The notes beneath the pieces are model-generated. The model saw only the letters and a program-made list of their open reading frames with translations. It was not told the DNA's origin and ran no database searches. 64,000 nt of DNA from Desulfovibrio sp. JC022 (lineage in GTDB: Bacteria > Desulfobacterota > Desulfovibrionia > Desulfovibrionales > Desulfovibrionaceae): NCBI RefSeq assembly GCF_010470665.1, contig NZ_VOPZ01000001.1:1-64000 (forward strand). Direction: 5' to 3'. The position numbers and the translations under genes are program-made. Of this stretch, positions 1-9,696 are shown in pieces; position 1 is the first letter of the stretch, and every line of letters starts with the position of its first letter.

Positions 1-105
1 ATTGTCGATCTGCATCTCGGCTGGCTCGTTTTCTCCGTAAAGCACCAGTCCGGTTGTGAGTTCTTTTCGGGACCTGCGTTCCATCCGGTAATCAGAAAAG
101 TTCAT
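1..105 (-). CDS. N-terminal fragment, possible PilZ-like protein
   Basis: A 35-codon open frame begins with ATG at 105 and runs off the left edge. An AGGT Shine-Dalgarno-like sequence lies about 7 bases upstream. The N-terminus carries an Arg-rich segment (MERRSRKE, residues 8-15) of the kind that opens PilZ domains, where an RxxxR motif binds cyclic di-GMP. With only 35 residues the family cannot be confirmed; it is an inference from that motif. Nothing else of the gene is in the window. Confidence 0.4.
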   Translation of the reverse strand, partial: MNFSDYRMERRSRKELTTGLVLYGENEPAEMQIDN

Positions 106-243
106 TATTTGCTACCTGTGTTAAAGTTGCGGAAGTATGCCCTGAACTTCTATTATTCAAAGCAATCCTTTTCCCATTCACTTTAAAGGTATCGAGCTGG
201 GCGGACCTGAATCAGGTAAATCAGGTCCGGGTTGAGAAAAAAA

Positions 244-275
244 AATCCCCGCAAGCGATAACACTTGCGGGGATT
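244..275 (-). terminator. Rho-independent terminator of lon
   Basis: A perfect 12-bp stem (aatccccgcaag / cttgcggggatt) closes an 8-base loop. On the minus strand it is followed by a run of at least seven T. It begins about 20 bases after the lon stop codon. A T run on the other side means it could also work on the plus strand. Confidence 0.9.
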
Positions 276-295
276 GGAGTTTTTTATTGACCGAC

Positions 296-2815
296 TTACT
301 TAGTCTTGGCAATGGGCCAGACTTCATCGATACGTTCGATGGGAGTAATTTCTATTTTTGCCAGAAGTTCATCGGGAATATCTTCGAGATCCTTCTGGTT
401 CTGGGAGGGGATAAGTACCCGTTTCATTCCCAGAGATACGGCAGCGAGGATCTTTTCCTTGATGCCGCCAACCGGAAGGACACGGCCGCGCAGGGAGATT
501 TCCCCGGTCATGGCCAGTTCCGGGTCCGCCGGGGTTCCGGTCAGAGCGGAAACAAGGGCGGTGACCAAGGTTACGCCGGCAGACGGACCGTCTTTGGGAG
601 TGGCCCCGTCGGGAACGTGGATGTGCAGATCCTGCTCTTCGTGGAACTTGGAGCTGATGCCGTATTCATCCGCATGGCGGCGGGCAAAAGATACCGCAGC
701 CTGTGCGGATTCCTTCATCACATCGCCGAGTTGCCCGGTCAGCAGCTGCTTGCCCTTACCGGGCATGGCTGAGACTTCGACGTGCAGCACTGTGCCGCCG
801 ACAGGAGTCCAGGCAAGGCCCAGCGCTACACCTGCGGGGAGTTCATTTTCCTTTTCATCTTCAAGATGCTTGGGAATACCGAGATATTTATGCAGGTTGT
901 CAGCGGTCACTTCAAAGGGGGCTTTCTCGCCTTCTGCCTTTTTACGGGCCAGTTTGCGGCATACGGAACCTACTTCGCGTTCAAGGTTACGCAGGCCGGC
1001 TTCGCGGGTGTATTCCTTGATGATTTTGCCGATGATATCATCAGCCATGATCATTTCGTCTTCCTTGAGACCGTTTTCCGTGCACTGGCGTCCGAGGATG
1101 TAACGCTTGGCAATATTGATTTTGTCGTATTCAGTGTAGCCGGGAATGCGGATTACTTCCATGCGGTCCAGCAGGGGACGGGGGATGGAATCCAGCACGT
1201 TGGCGGTGCAGATGAACATGACCTTGGAAAGATCGTAAGGCACGTTCAGGTAATGGTCGGTGAAAGAGTTGTTCTGTTCCGGGTCCAGTACTTCCAGCAG
1301 TGCTGAAGATGGGTCGCCGCGGAAATCAGAACCTAGCTTGTCGATTTCATCAAGCATGATTACCGGGTTGCGGGTTCCGCACTGCTTGAGGCCCTGAATG
1401 ATACGTCCGGGCATGGAGCCGATGTAGGTGCGGCGGTGACCGCGAATCTCAGCTTCATCACGCATTCCGCCAAGGGACATGCGGTGGAATTTGCGTTTAA
1501 GACTGCGCGCGATGGAGCGGCCCAGCGAAGTTTTACCGACGCCCGGAGGGCCCACAAAGCAGAGAATAGGGCCTTTCATGGACGGGTTCAGTTTGCGTAC
1601 ACTTAAATATTCAAGGATGCGTTCCTTGACCTTTTCAAGATCGTAATGGTCTTCATCAAGGATTTTCTTGGCATCAATGATATCGAGACGGTCGCGAGAT
1701 TGTTTGGACCACGGAATCTCGATCATCCAGTCAAGATAGGTGCGGATGACGGTTGCTTCGGATGCTTCGGGGTGCATGGCTTCAAGGCGGCGGAGCTGTT
1801 TCTCCGCTTCCTTGCGCACGTCCTTGGGCATCTTGGCTTTAGCGATGGCTGTGCGGATTTCTTCTGCTTCTTCTGCTTCATCCGTGGATTCACCAAGTTC
1901 TTTCTTGATGGCCTTAAGCTGCTCGCGCAGATAGAAATCTTTCTGGGCCTTGTCCATTCCTTCTTTGGCCATGGACTGGATCTTGTTCTGCATGGAAGCA
2001 ACTTCCACTTCCTGCGTGAGCTGGGTGTTGACCAGAGTCAACCGTTCAACAGGTTCCCCGCATTCAAGGATGGACTGGGCAACATCAACTTTCATGCGCA
2101 GGTTTGAGGCGATGAGGTCGGCAAGTCGGCCCGGTTCATCAACACTGTTGAGCACGCTCATGATATCAGCAGAGGAGATTCCGCGCAGGGTGAGAATCTT
2201 TTCGCTCTGCTCACGGGAGGAGCGGACCAGTGCTTCCTGAGTGGCATCCAGATCCCCGGATTCAGCTTCGGGGATGGCTTCGATTTCAGCGATATGGAAA
2301 GGCTCGGAGCCGATGAATCTTTTGATTCTGGCGCGGGAGACACCCTGCACCAATACTTTTAAACGACCATCAGGCATTTTGAGCATGCGCATGATCATGC
2401 ACACTGTCCCGGTCAGATAGAGGTCTTCGTGTTCCGGATTTTCGACGCTTTCATCTTTTTGGGTCACGACCATGACGTAGCGGTTGCTGGTCATGGCTGC
2501 TTCCACTGCATTGACGGATTTTTCGCGGCCCACAAAAAGCGGAAGAATCATATAATTGAAGACAACAATGTCCCGCACTGCCAGCACCGGAAGGGTGGTG
2601 GGAATGTCGATATGGGCATCATCGGGAATGCTGCCCGCGTCATCCAGCAGGTCAGCTGCATCGTGGAGCACGTTCAGCGGAGAAACCGGGGGTTTGTTAA
2701 GTCCCTGATCATTGCCTGCATCGGACTCAGGCTCCAGGTGCGCTTTTTTTTGAACTTCCGCTTTATCTTTTTTGTTCAGCTTAAGCGGTTTGATAGGTGA
2801 TTTTTTTTTCTTCAA
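296..2815 (-). CDS. lon: ATP-dependent protease Lon
   Basis: Cytoplasmic AAA+ serine protease that unfolds and degrades abnormal and regulatory proteins. The 839 residues show the N-terminal substrate-binding domain (about 70-270), a coiled-coil linker, Walker A GPPGVGKT at about 421-428, and the protease domain with catalytic Ser745 in DGPSAG and the Lys in GGIKEK about 43 residues later. It is slightly longer than usual because of a Lys/Asp-rich N-terminal tail. The start is TTG, chosen because AAGGA lies seven bases upstream and no other start exists before about residue 89. Codons 2-5 contain nine consecutive A. It is the last gene of the run, 145 bases after acyP, and ends at its own terminator. 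Confidence 0.97.
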   Translation of the reverse strand: MKKKKSPIKPLKLNKKDKAEVQKKAHLEPESDAGNDQGLNKPPVSPLNVLHDAADLLDDAGSIPDDAHIDIPTTLPVLAVRDIVVFNYMILPLFVGREKSVNAVEAAMTSNRYVMVVTQKDESVENPEHEDLYLTGTVCMIMRMLKMPDGRLKVLVQGVSRARIKRFIGSEPFHIAEIEAIPEAESGDLDATQEALVRSSREQSEKILTLRGISSADIMSVLNSVDEPGRLADLIASNLRMKVDVAQSILECGEPVERLTLVNTQLTQEVEVASMQNKIQSMAKEGMDKAQKDFYLREQLKAIKKELGESTDEAEEAEEIRTAIAKAKMPKDVRKEAEKQLRRLEAMHPEASEATVIRTYLDWMIEIPWSKQSRDRLDIIDAKKILDEDHYDLEKVKERILEYLSVRKLNPSMKGPILCFVGPPGVGKTSLGRSIARSLKRKFHRMSLGGMRDEAEIRGHRRTYIGSMPGRIIQGLKQCGTRNPVIMLDEIDKLGSDFRGDPSSALLEVLDPEQNNSFTDHYLNVPYDLSKVMFICTANVLDSIPRPLLDRMEVIRIPGYTEYDKINIAKRYILGRQCTENGLKEDEMIMADDIIGKIIKEYTREAGLRNLEREVGSVCRKLARKKAEGEKAPFEVTADNLHKYLGIPKHLEDEKENELPAGVALGLAWTPVGGTVLHVEVSAMPGKGKQLLTGQLGDVMKESAQAAVSFARRHADEYGISSKFHEEQDLHIHVPDGATPKDGPSAGVTLVTALVSALTGTPADPELAMTGEISLRGRVLPVGGIKEKILAAVSLGMKRVLIPSQNQKDLEDIPDELLAKIEITPIERIDEVWPIAKTK

Positions 2816-2870
2816 CGCAAAATCCTTTAGTTCAGAAGTGGTTGTCTTTATCTATTAAAAAAGCATTAAA

Positions 2871-2906
2871 TATCCGGCTCCATACCGCTCAGGCCGGAGC
2901 CGGATA
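2871..2906 (-). terminator. Stem-loop between acyP and lon
   Basis: An 11-bp perfect stem (tatccggctcc / ggagccggata) closes a 14-base loop, 55 bases past the acyP stop. The minus strand after the stem is T-rich but interrupted, so termination may be partial. It may separate lon from the radC-acyP transcript. Confidence 0.5.
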
Positions 2907-2960
2907 GCTTGTCAGTCAGTTTTACCAAAATAAATAAGAATTTATTTTGGGTAGCTTACA

Positions 2961-3233
2961 CTAGCGGATTTCAAATCCCTTATGCTCGGTATCGTAATCC
3001 ATCCATTCGCATTTCACATCGGAAACCTGCGAAAGCGGAGGACCGACCAGCAGCCGGGTTCTCATTTCAGCGACTTTTGCTTCATCGCCTTGCAGCAGCA
3101 CTTCAATCTTGCCTTCATCAAGGTTGCGCACCCAACCGCTCAGGTTCAGCGCGACAGCCTGATCATTAACCCAGGCCCGGAAGAATACTCCCTGCACCTT
3201 ACCGGTAACAACACAATGATAGCTTCTGATCAT
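2961..3233 (-). CDS. acyP: Acylphosphatase
   Basis: Small cytosolic enzyme that hydrolyses acyl phosphates such as 1,3-bisphosphoglycerate. The 90 residues match the family's usual length. The signature GKVQGVFFR is at residues 11-19 with phosphate-binding Arg19, and WVRN at 34-37 supplies catalytic Asn37. A strong AAGGAGG precedes the ATG. It lies 27 bases after radC on the same strand, so the two are probably co-transcribed, although no functional link is known. Confidence 0.95.
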   Translation of the reverse strand: MIRSYHCVVTGKVQGVFFRAWVNDQAVALNLSGWVRNLDEGKIEVLLQGDEAKVAEMRTRLLVGPPLSQVSDVKCEWMDYDTEHKGFEIR

Positions 3234-3260
3234 AGGACCCTCCTTTCAAGTTGAGGTGAA

Positions 3261-3938
3261 CTACAAATATCCTGCTTCCTTGAAGCTGTGGAACCTGTCC
3301 GCGGTCACGATAACGTGATCCAGCAGACGTATTTCCATGTCCTGACATAGAGCGGCTATTTCCATAGTTCTCTCCGTGTCTTCAGGAGATGGAGACGGGT
3401 CCCCGCCGGGATGGTTGTGAGTCAGAATCACTCCGCTGGCATTGTGGCGCAGGGCCAGTGCCACAACCTCGCGCGGATATACTGCGGTCTTATCCACAGT
3501 GCCTTCTGACAGCCTCTCCCAGCATATCACTTTGTTCCGGTTATTGACCAGTGCAATCCAAAATTCTTCCTTGGACAAATTGCCGATCCGGGCCATAGCC
3601 GCTTTGCGGACAGCCTCAGCCGAAGAAAGTGTTTCCGTATTCTTCATGGGTTCTTCGGCAATTCTGGTCCAAAATTCACGCATAAGCGTAAAAAATATCA
3701 AAACCCCCGGCCCGATCCCTTTAAACTTTTTGAGTTGTTCTTCGGGGGCCCTGAAAACCCCGCCAAGAGAACCGAACTCAGTCAGGAGTTCCTTGGCAAT
3801 GGGTTTGGTATCACGCCTTGGCAGCACCTGCCCGAGGAGCAGCTCCAGTATTTCATAGTCGGCAAGTCCGGCCGGATTTTTTCCAAGCCTTTCTTTAAGC
3901 CGCTGGCGGTGACCGTGGTAATGAGGTTTATCCTTCAT
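3261..3938 (-). CDS. radC: RadC family JAB/MPN-domain protein
   Basis: 225 residues with an N-terminal helix-hairpin-helix region (about 10-75) and a C-terminal JAB1/MPN metalloprotease-like domain (about 100-225). The zinc motif is intact: HNHPGGDPSPSPED carries the H-x-H ... D ligands. The family was once called a DNA repair protein; its biochemical role is still uncertain. The Shine-Dalgarno before ATG 3938 is weak. It is followed by acyP and separated from holA by 224 bases that are AT-rich and contain no gene I can support. Confidence 0.93.
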   Translation of the reverse strand: MKDKPHYHGHRQRLKERLGKNPAGLADYEILELLLGQVLPRRDTKPIAKELLTEFGSLGGVFRAPEEQLKKFKGIGPGVLIFFTLMREFWTRIAEEPMKNTETLSSAEAVRKAAMARIGNLSKEEFWIALVNNRNKVICWERLSEGTVDKTAVYPREVVALALRHNASGVILTHNHPGGDPSPSPEDTERTMEIAALCQDMEIRLLDHVIVTADRFHSFKEAGYL

Positions 3939-4162
3939 AATAAATAGTAAGTATGCTTTGGCAAGTAGTACAGTTAAAACCCGGTCCTGATTCAGATAAA
4001 AAGCTGAGATCTTTAGCGGGATGATTTTTATGATGAATAAACCGGATGTATGTGCAAAGCAACCTGTTTAACATGTGAAATGGTGTAAAACAGGCAAAAA
4101 AACACAAAAAGAATGTAAAAAGATGGTTTTTACACTTGATTTGAGTGACGTTTAAATTTGAA

Positions 4163-5143
4163 TCAGCGTCTGCGTTGCGGGGGAGCAAAAAGGGAAGTGA
4201 GTGAGGCCACCAGCAGTTCAAGAGCCTGTTCGGGTTTGCGCTGTCCGGTTTTGATGCCGATTTCAGCTTCCATGACAATGTCAAAAAGTCTGGCAATACG
4301 GGCCGGACCTAAGCGTTGGGCAAGGCCCTGCTTCTGTTTCTTGACGAAAGGCGGCAAGCGGACTTCTGAATCTTCACCATGGACCATCATCCACAAGGCT
4401 CTGGCCTCACGGGTCAGGGATGCGGTGAGCATGAAGATCATGGAGTCTTTTTCGCTATGGTTAGTTAATACTCTACGCCATATCTCAACTGGATCGCCGC
4501 CTTCAGACATGGAGCGCATGAAGGCAAAGAAATCCATCTCTTCAGAATGGGCGATGAGTGCGATGTGCTCCATGAGAATCTTTCGATCCGGCCCGGCTGC
4601 GAGATCCAGCTTATCCAGTTCCAGTCTTGCGGCGCGGGCATCTTTGGGCAGGGCCTGCGAAAGGGCGTTCAAAACCGGGCTGTCAATGTGCAGATCATTG
4701 CTTCTGGCCCATTTACCCACAAATCCGGAAATTGATTTTTGGTCAAGACCGGCGGATTTCCAGAACCATTTTTGCTTGTCAGCGAATTTCCAGCATTGGC
4801 GTTTTTTGAGTACTGCCGGAACAGGCGGGGTTTTGCTTTTCCATTGCCCTTCAAGGCAGATAAAAAGAAATGACGAATCTGAAAGAGAAGCTACTGTCTT
4901 GTCGATATTCTTCCAGACCGCAACTTTGAGCTTGTGGGCGCGGCGCAGGATGACAACTTTGCTGGATCCGAAAAGAGTTTGCAAAGTCAGGTCGTCCCAG
5001 AATTGCTGGGGCAGGTCTTCGTCCGCCCAGTATACTTTTTTCTCGTAATCTGTAGCCCCGTGCTTTTCCTGAAGCTCGTTAATGCTGGCGTGCAGCAGTT
5101 CTGCATCGGGGCAGATGAGAAACATGTATCCGGGTCTGGACAT
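4163..5143 (-). CDS. holA: DNA polymerase III delta subunit (clamp loader)
   Basis: Delta subunit of the clamp loader, which opens the beta sliding clamp during replication. The 326 residues follow the family pattern: an N-terminal AAA+-like fold without a functional Walker A (starting RPGYMFLICPDAELLH), a middle domain, and a C-terminal helical collar ending in basic residues. The ATG overlaps the lptE stop codon by one base (TAATG), so translation is probably coupled to lptE. The lptE-holA order is common in Gram-negative genomes and supports both calls. Confidence 0.9.
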   Translation of the reverse strand: MSRPGYMFLICPDAELLHASINELQEKHGATDYEKKVYWADEDLPQQFWDDLTLQTLFGSSKVVILRRAHKLKVAVWKNIDKTVASLSDSSFLFICLEGQWKSKTPPVPAVLKKRQCWKFADKQKWFWKSAGLDQKSISGFVGKWARSNDLHIDSPVLNALSQALPKDARAARLELDKLDLAAGPDRKILMEHIALIAHSEEMDFFAFMRSMSEGGDPVEIWRRVLTNHSEKDSMIFMLTASLTREARALWMMVHGEDSEVRLPPFVKKQKQGLAQRLGPARIARLFDIVMEAEIGIKTGQRKPEQALELLVASLTSLFAPPQRRR

Positions 5144-5649
5144 TAGTATGCCTGATTCATGCGGTCTACGAGACGGCGGACCATGAGCTTGGTGATCAGC
5201 TGTTGGGTGGCATCTTCCTGACCTACATAGTAGGATTCAGTCACTTCAAGGGGGCCGGAATTCCAGATCAGGGAACCGTCAGCTGCGCTGGTGACTTTCA
5301 TCTGAAGCTTGAGGGTCATGTCGTATTTCAGGGTAACATCCTGATCACCGAGGATGCGGCTGCCGTCAGAAAGTTCCAGAATTCTGATATTGAAAAGTGC
5401 TTCTGCTTTGGATTTGTCAGTCCAGACCAATTGGCCGCGACGGGTAATTTCATCACGCATCATGGAACGAATCTTAGGCTCAAGCCAGCGTTCAAGAGTG
5501 GGGTTTTCCACCTTGGCAATGGCTACTTCGCGGAATTGTTTACCGACCCGGTTAGGTTCGGTTTCAGAGTTATGGTAGCCGCAGGCAGAGACAGCAAAAA
5601 CAATACACAGCAGCAGGATCAGCTTTTTAACATAATTCATAACAACCAC
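5143..5649 (-). CDS. lptE: LPS-assembly lipoprotein LptE family
   Basis: Outer-membrane lipoprotein that plugs and helps assemble LptD, which inserts lipopolysaccharide into the outer leaflet. The N-terminus is a lipoprotein signal with lipobox VSAC-G, followed by a secreted domain of about 145 residues; the total of 168 is typical. I place the start at GTG 5649 because AAGGAG lies eight bases before it, whereas the ATG at 5640 is 17 bases from that site. The longer frame to 5688 would put residues in front of the signal peptide. It is followed immediately by holA and preceded by an intergenic repeat after leuS. Confidence 0.88.
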   Translation of the reverse strand: MVVMNYVKKLILLLCIVFAVSACGYHNSETEPNRVGKQFREVAIAKVENPTLERWLEPKIRSMMRDEITRRGQLVWTDKSKAEALFNIRILELSDGSRILGDQDVTLKYDMTLKLQMKVTSAADGSLIWNSGPLEVTESYYVGQEDATQQLITKLMVRRLVDRMNQAY

Positions 5650-5703
5650 AGCTCTAACTCCTTGTTTTTGCCTGAAGGTGAGTAGCACGCCTGCACATAC
5701 GAA

Positions 5704-5796
5704 GCGGCGAAGCCATAATAAAAGGTTTTGAAAAGGATGGGGTCTGGGGAAGGAAAAACTTTTGCAAAAGTTTTTCCTTCCCCAGCCGCCGGAGGC
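5704..5796 (+). repeat. Composite intergenic repeat, copy A
   Basis: One end is GCGGCGAAGCC and the other GCCGCCGGAGGC; both ends recur in the other copies. Inside lies a perfect palindrome at 5744-5785 (42 bp, no unpaired loop), centred on ttgcaa. It sits between leuS and lptE and on the minus strand could end or process the leuS message. Confidence 0.85.
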
Positions 5797-5804
5797 AAGC
5801 GAAC

Positions 5805-8300
5805 CTAGTTCGCCACAATATTAATCAACTTGCCGGGAACAACGATAACCTTGCGGATGGTCTTGCCATCGGTGTGCTTGGTCACGTTTTCGTGGGCAAG
5901 TGCTGTTTTTTCAATTTCTTCCTTGGAAGCGGCAGCGGGCACGGAAAGTTTACCGCGCATTTTGCCGTTCACCTGAATGATGATCAGGATTTCATCAGTT
6001 ACCAGTGCATCTTCGTCATGCTCGGGCCATGCTACTTCGGCAATGTAGCCTTCGTAACCCATGGTTGCCCAGAGTTCCTCACAGAGGTGCGGGGCAATGG
6101 GAGCAAGTACGGTCAGCACGGTGCTGTATGCGGAAGAGAGCGCGAAACGTCCATCTTCGCTTTCCATGAGCTTGTCTTTGAGAGAGTAAATCTCGTTGAC
6201 CAGTTCCATGGAGGCAGCAATGACAGTGTTGAACTGGAATTTATTTTCCATGTCACGGCTGGCGCGCTTGACGGTCTCGTGTTCTTTGAGACGCAGCTTC
6301 TTTGCATCAGAAGAGAGATCCATGCAAGGCTTGGCACATGCGCCTGTTGCACTGAGCTTACCTTCAAATTCTTCCGCCAGTCTCCAGATCCTGTTCAGGA
6401 AGCGATGCGCTCCTTCCAGACCCTGATCAGACCATTCGAGGTCTTTTTCAGGCGGGGAGGCAAAGAGGATGAACAGTCTGGTGGCGTCCGCACCATACTT
6501 ATTGATCATTGCATTGGGGTCGACCACATTGCCCTTGGATTTGGACATCTTGGCACCGTCTTTGAGGACCATGCCCTGAGTGAGCAGATTCTTGAACGGT
6601 TCGCTGAGCTTGGTGTAACCCTCGTCGCGCAACATCTTGGTGAAGAATCTTGCGTAGAGCAGGTGCAGAATGGCGTGTTCGATTCCGCCGATGTACTGGT
6701 CAACCGGGGACCAGTATTCAAGGGAGTTGCTGTCAAAAGGAGCATCAGCCTTGCGGGAATCGGTATAGCGCATGAAGTACCATGAGGATTCCACAAAGGT
6801 ATCCATGGTATCGGTTTCGCGGGTGGCCATCTTGCCGCACTTGGGGCAGGTGACTTTGTGGAAACTTTCCATATCCGGAAGCGGAGAGCGTCCGTCCTCG
6901 TTCATGACTGCATCTTCGGGCAGTACAACGGGCAAGTCCTGTTCGGGAACAGGCACGATTCCGCAATCGTCGCAGTAGATTACCGGAATGGGGGAACCCC
7001 AGAAACGCTGACGGGAAATGTTCCAGTCACGCAGACGATAGTTGATGGACTTTTTGCCCTTGCCGGATTCGCCTAAGAAATCAACGATTGCGCCTTTGGC
7101 ATCTTCGTTGGGCATGTTATCAAAATCGCCGGAATTGGTCAGTACGCCGGGAGCGGAGTACGCTTCTTCCATTTCTTCCAGTTTGAGGGTTTCACCTTCA
7201 GGCTGGATAACCACCTGCATGGGCAGGTCGTATTTCTTGGCGAATTCAAAGTCGCGTTGGTCATGTGCGGGAACAGCCATTACTGCGCCGGTACCGTAGC
7301 CCATGAGTACGAAGTTTGCCACGTAAATGGGCATCTTCTGACCGTTAAGCGGGTTGATGCAGTAGGCACCGGTGAAAACACCTTCTTTCTCAAGGTCATC
7401 CGCTCCGCGCACAATGCGGTCCATGTTGGAAACTTTGGTCACGAATTCGCGAACCTTGTCAGCTTCAGGCTTGCCTTCGATGAGCTTTTCCACCATGGGA
7501 TGCTCGGCAGCAAGAGACATGAAAGTTGCACCGAAAAGGGTGTCCGGGCGGGTGGTAAAAACACTGATGGATTCATCGGAATTCTCAACTTCGAAATCAA
7601 GTTCCGCACCGATTGATTTACCGATCCAGTTGCGCTGCATGGTGATAACGCGCTCAGGCCAGCCGCCTTCAAGCCCGCTTAAGCTTTCAAGCAGTTCTTC
7701 GGCGTAATCGGTGATGCGCAGGAACCACTGGGAAAGTTCTTTCTGTTCCACCTGAGTGTCACAACGCCAGCACAGGCCGTCTTCAACCTGTTCGTTAGCC
7801 AGCACGGTATGGCAGGTTTCACACCAGTTAACCGGGGATTTCTTACGGTAAACCAGACCCTTTTCAAGGAATTTAAGGAAAAACTGCTGTTCCCACTTGT
7901 AGTAGCCGGGATGGCAGGTCGCCAGTTCACGACGCCAGTCGTAGGAGTAACCCAGGCGCTTGAGCTGGGTACGCATGTCATCTATGTTTGCGTAGGTCCA
8001 CTCAGCGGGGTGGGTGTTGTGTTTGATGGCCGCGTTTTCAGCAGGAAGGCCGAATGCGTCCCAACCCATGGGATGGAGCACGTTGAAACCCTTCATGCGT
8101 TTGTAACGGGCGACAACATCACCGATGGAGTAGTTGCGCACATGGCCCATGTGGATTTTCCCGGAAGGGTAGGGAAACATTTCCAGTACATAGTACTTAG
8201 GGCGGGACTCGTCGGCTTCCACATCGAAAGCACCCTTCTCGGTCCATTCCTTCTGCCACTTGTTTTCAATCAATTCCGGTTCGTATTTCCCAAAACCCAT
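5805..8300 (-). CDS. leuS: Leucyl-tRNA synthetase
   Basis: Class I aminoacyl-tRNA synthetase that charges tRNA-Leu. The 831 residues show the HIGH-type motif HMGH at 50-53, a zinc-binding Cys cluster (CETCHTVL ... CWRCD), the large CP1 editing domain, KMSKS at 584-588, and the C-terminal anticodon-binding domain. ATG 8300 has AAGGAT seven bases upstream. It lies between two intergenic repeats: the facing pair B1/B2 separates it from nusB and copy A from lptE. I saw no T-box leader. Confidence 0.98.
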   Translation of the reverse strand: MGFGKYEPELIENKWQKEWTEKGAFDVEADESRPKYYVLEMFPYPSGKIHMGHVRNYSIGDVVARYKRMKGFNVLHPMGWDAFGLPAENAAIKHNTHPAEWTYANIDDMRTQLKRLGYSYDWRRELATCHPGYYKWEQQFFLKFLEKGLVYRKKSPVNWCETCHTVLANEQVEDGLCWRCDTQVEQKELSQWFLRITDYAEELLESLSGLEGGWPERVITMQRNWIGKSIGAELDFEVENSDESISVFTTRPDTLFGATFMSLAAEHPMVEKLIEGKPEADKVREFVTKVSNMDRIVRGADDLEKEGVFTGAYCINPLNGQKMPIYVANFVLMGYGTGAVMAVPAHDQRDFEFAKKYDLPMQVVIQPEGETLKLEEMEEAYSAPGVLTNSGDFDNMPNEDAKGAIVDFLGESGKGKKSINYRLRDWNISRQRFWGSPIPVIYCDDCGIVPVPEQDLPVVLPEDAVMNEDGRSPLPDMESFHKVTCPKCGKMATRETDTMDTFVESSWYFMRYTDSRKADAPFDSNSLEYWSPVDQYIGGIEHAILHLLYARFFTKMLRDEGYTKLSEPFKNLLTQGMVLKDGAKMSKSKGNVVDPNAMINKYGADATRLFILFASPPEKDLEWSDQGLEGAHRFLNRIWRLAEEFEGKLSATGACAKPCMDLSSDAKKLRLKEHETVKRASRDMENKFQFNTVIAASMELVNEIYSLKDKLMESEDGRFALSSAYSTVLTVLAPIAPHLCEELWATMGYEGYIAEVAWPEHDEDALVTDEILIIIQVNGKMRGKLSVPAAASKEEIEKTALAHENVTKHTDGKTIRKVIVVPGKLINIVAN

Positions 8301-8324
8301 TTGAAAATCCTTATATTAGGGATT

Positions 8325-8417
8325 GCCTCCGGCGGCCTCGCAGGGCGTCCTGCCGGGGGCCTTAAACCCTTTTTCAAAAGGGTTTAAGAATCCCAAAACG
8401 TTTTAGTTATGCTTCGC
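8325..8417 (+). repeat. Composite intergenic repeat, copy B1
   Basis: It starts with gcctccggcggc and ends with gcttcgc. The core palindrome is ttaaaccctttt ... aaaagggtttaa, followed by gaatcccaaaacg. Its orientation is opposite to B2, so B1 and B2 face each other across about 36 bases in the leuS leader. Confidence 0.85.
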
Positions 8418-8453
8418 ATCGTTTTTGCTAACAGTCCGTTTGGATATACAAAA

Positions 8454-8551
8454 CGGCGAAGCCCTATTAAAAAAGTTTGGTAGAGTCCAGAGACCCCTTT
8501 TCAAAGGGGTCTTTGGCCCCCGGAGGGACTCCCGGTAGGGCCGCCGGAGGC
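8454..8551 (+). repeat. Composite intergenic repeat, copy B2
   Basis: It starts cggcgaagcc and ends gccgccggaggc. The core is agacccctttt paired with aaaggggtct, a different core sequence from B1 held by the same outer ends. It stops two bases short of the nusB stop codon. Confidence 0.85.
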
Positions 8552-8553
8552 AA

Positions 8554-9021
8554 TTAGAAATTCTTTTTCACTTGGAATTTGCCGGTGTCGATGTCACGGG
8601 CAACTGCGTCTAGAATTCCGTTGATGAAGTTACGGGAATTGCCGTCGCCGAATTTCTTGGCCAGTTCAATACCTTCGTTAATGCCCACCTTGAGCGGGAT
8701 ATCGGGCTTGTGCATCAGTTCGTATACCGCGAGTCTGAGGATCGCCAGTTCTACTTTTGCAATTCTTTCAATCTTCCAGTGCTTGGAGTATTTCCCGATA
8801 ACTTCGTCTAGTTCTTCCTGTGAACTCCAGATTCCGAGCAGCAGTTCGCGGGCGTAAAGGATCAGATCCTCTTCGGTTTCCCTGAGAACAGCTGGGCTCT
8901 GGTTGTAAATACGTTCACAAGTCCATCCGCCGTGGGGAGGGACAAAACTCAGGCCGTAAAGTACCTGAAAAGCTAGTATGCGGCCTTTTCTGCGTAAACC
9001 TTTTGTCTGGGACATCTGCAT
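8554..9021 (-). CDS. nusB: Transcription antitermination factor NusB
   Basis: RNA-binding all-helical protein that, with NusE (S10), assembles antitermination complexes on rRNA operons. Conserved features are the N-terminal RRKGRILAFQVLY helix and the C-terminal KFGDGNSRNFINGILDAV. I choose ATG 9021 because AGGA precedes it by five bases; an in-frame ATG at 9045 lacks a ribosome-binding site. The length is 155 residues from 9021 (163 from 9045), close to the usual 140-160. ribH-nusB is a widespread pairing. A 190-base spacer with two hairpins separates it from ribH. Confidence 0.93.
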   Translation of the reverse strand: MQMSQTKGLRRKGRILAFQVLYGLSFVPPHGGWTCERIYNQSPAVLRETEEDLILYARELLLGIWSSQEELDEVIGKYSKHWKIERIAKVELAILRLAVYELMHKPDIPLKVGINEGIELAKKFGDGNSRNFINGILDAVARDIDTGKFQVKKNF

Positions 9022-9106
9022 CACTATCCTGCGGTTGCGGGCCATAGCTGGCTATAGTTATCGTGCAACGCAAGATACATCTAAATTGTTATTTAAACAA
9101 CACAAC

Positions 9107-9148
9107 AGGCATATGGTCTCCGAACAGCGGGACGGAGACCATATGCCT
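9107..9148 (-). promoter_or_regulatory. Strong stem-loop in ribH-nusB spacer
   Basis: A perfect 16-bp stem (aggcatatggtctccg / cggagaccatatgcct) closes a 10-base loop. There is no U run after it on either strand, so it is not a classical terminator. It could be an mRNA-processing or stabilising element, or a protein-binding dyad. Confidence 0.6.
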
Positions 9149-9164
9149 TCAAATTATGTTCAAT

Positions 9165-9199
9165 AATTCTGGTTGTTTCCAGTGAAACAAGCCGGAATT
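9165..9199 (-). terminator. Hairpin directly after ribH
   Basis: A 14-bp stem with one bulge (aattctggttgtttc against gaaacaagccggaatt) starts 13 bases past the ribH stop. No clear U run follows, so it may protect the 3' end or attenuate rather than terminate. Confidence 0.45.
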
Positions 9200-9211
9200 T
9201 GTAAACTCTAG

Positions 9212-9682
9212 TTAAATCTGTTCCAGAACGCGTACAGTTTCCAGCATTGCGGAAGCTGCTTCAACGCCCTTGTTGCCTGCTTTGGAGCCGGCACGTTCAA
9301 CTGCCTGATCAATGGTGTCGCAGGTCAGCAGACCGAAACCGATGGGCAGGTCGTTGTCCATGCTTACCTGGGCCACGCCTTTTGCGCACTCGTTGCAGAC
9401 ATAGTCAAAGTGGGGAGTCGCGCCGCGGATAACAGCACCGAGAACCACGATGCCGTCATATTTTCCGGATTCAGCGAGCTTCTTGGTTACCACGGGAATT
9501 TCAAAAGCACCGGGTACTTTGATCAGGGTCATGTTTTCCTTATCGCAGCCGTGGCGTGCGAGGTAATCAACCGCGCCGCCGACCAGTCTGTCAACGATGA
9601 TATCGTTGAAACGTCCGGCTACGAATGCGATTTTCAGACCCTTGGAATCGAGCTGACCTTCAATGGTTTTGATATGAGGCAT
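9212..9682 (-). CDS. ribH: 6,7-dimethyl-8-ribityllumazine synthase
   Basis: Penultimate enzyme of riboflavin synthesis; it condenses the pyrimidine intermediate from RibD with dihydroxybutanone phosphate from RibB. The 156 residues match the family. Motifs include FVAGRFND near the N-terminus, GAFEIPV, and [16 protein letters not shown], which contains the catalytic His region. GGGAGAAG precedes ATG 9682. It lies 14 bases after ribBA. Confidence 0.97.
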   Translation of the reverse strand: MPHIKTIEGQLDSKGLKIAFVAGRFNDIIVDRLVGGAVDYLARHGCDKENMTLIKVPGAFEIPVVTKKLAESGKYDGIVVLGAVIRGATPHFDYVCNECAKGVAQVSMDNDLPIGFGLLTCDTIDQAVERAGSKAGNKGVEAASAMLETVRVLEQI

Positions 9683-9696
9683 GGTGCTTCTCCCTT

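Noticed and set aside
306-1306. Long plus-strand open frames across lon
   Set aside because: They are antisense shadows of the lon coding sequence, which has full domain support on the minus strand.
3928-4296. Minus-strand open frame between holA and radC
   Set aside because: It overlaps the end of holA and the start of radC, has no ribosome-binding site and reads as low-complexity sequence.
8301-8553. T-box leader for leuS
   Set aside because: No specifier stem or T-box sequence; the region is filled by two copies of the dispersed repeat.
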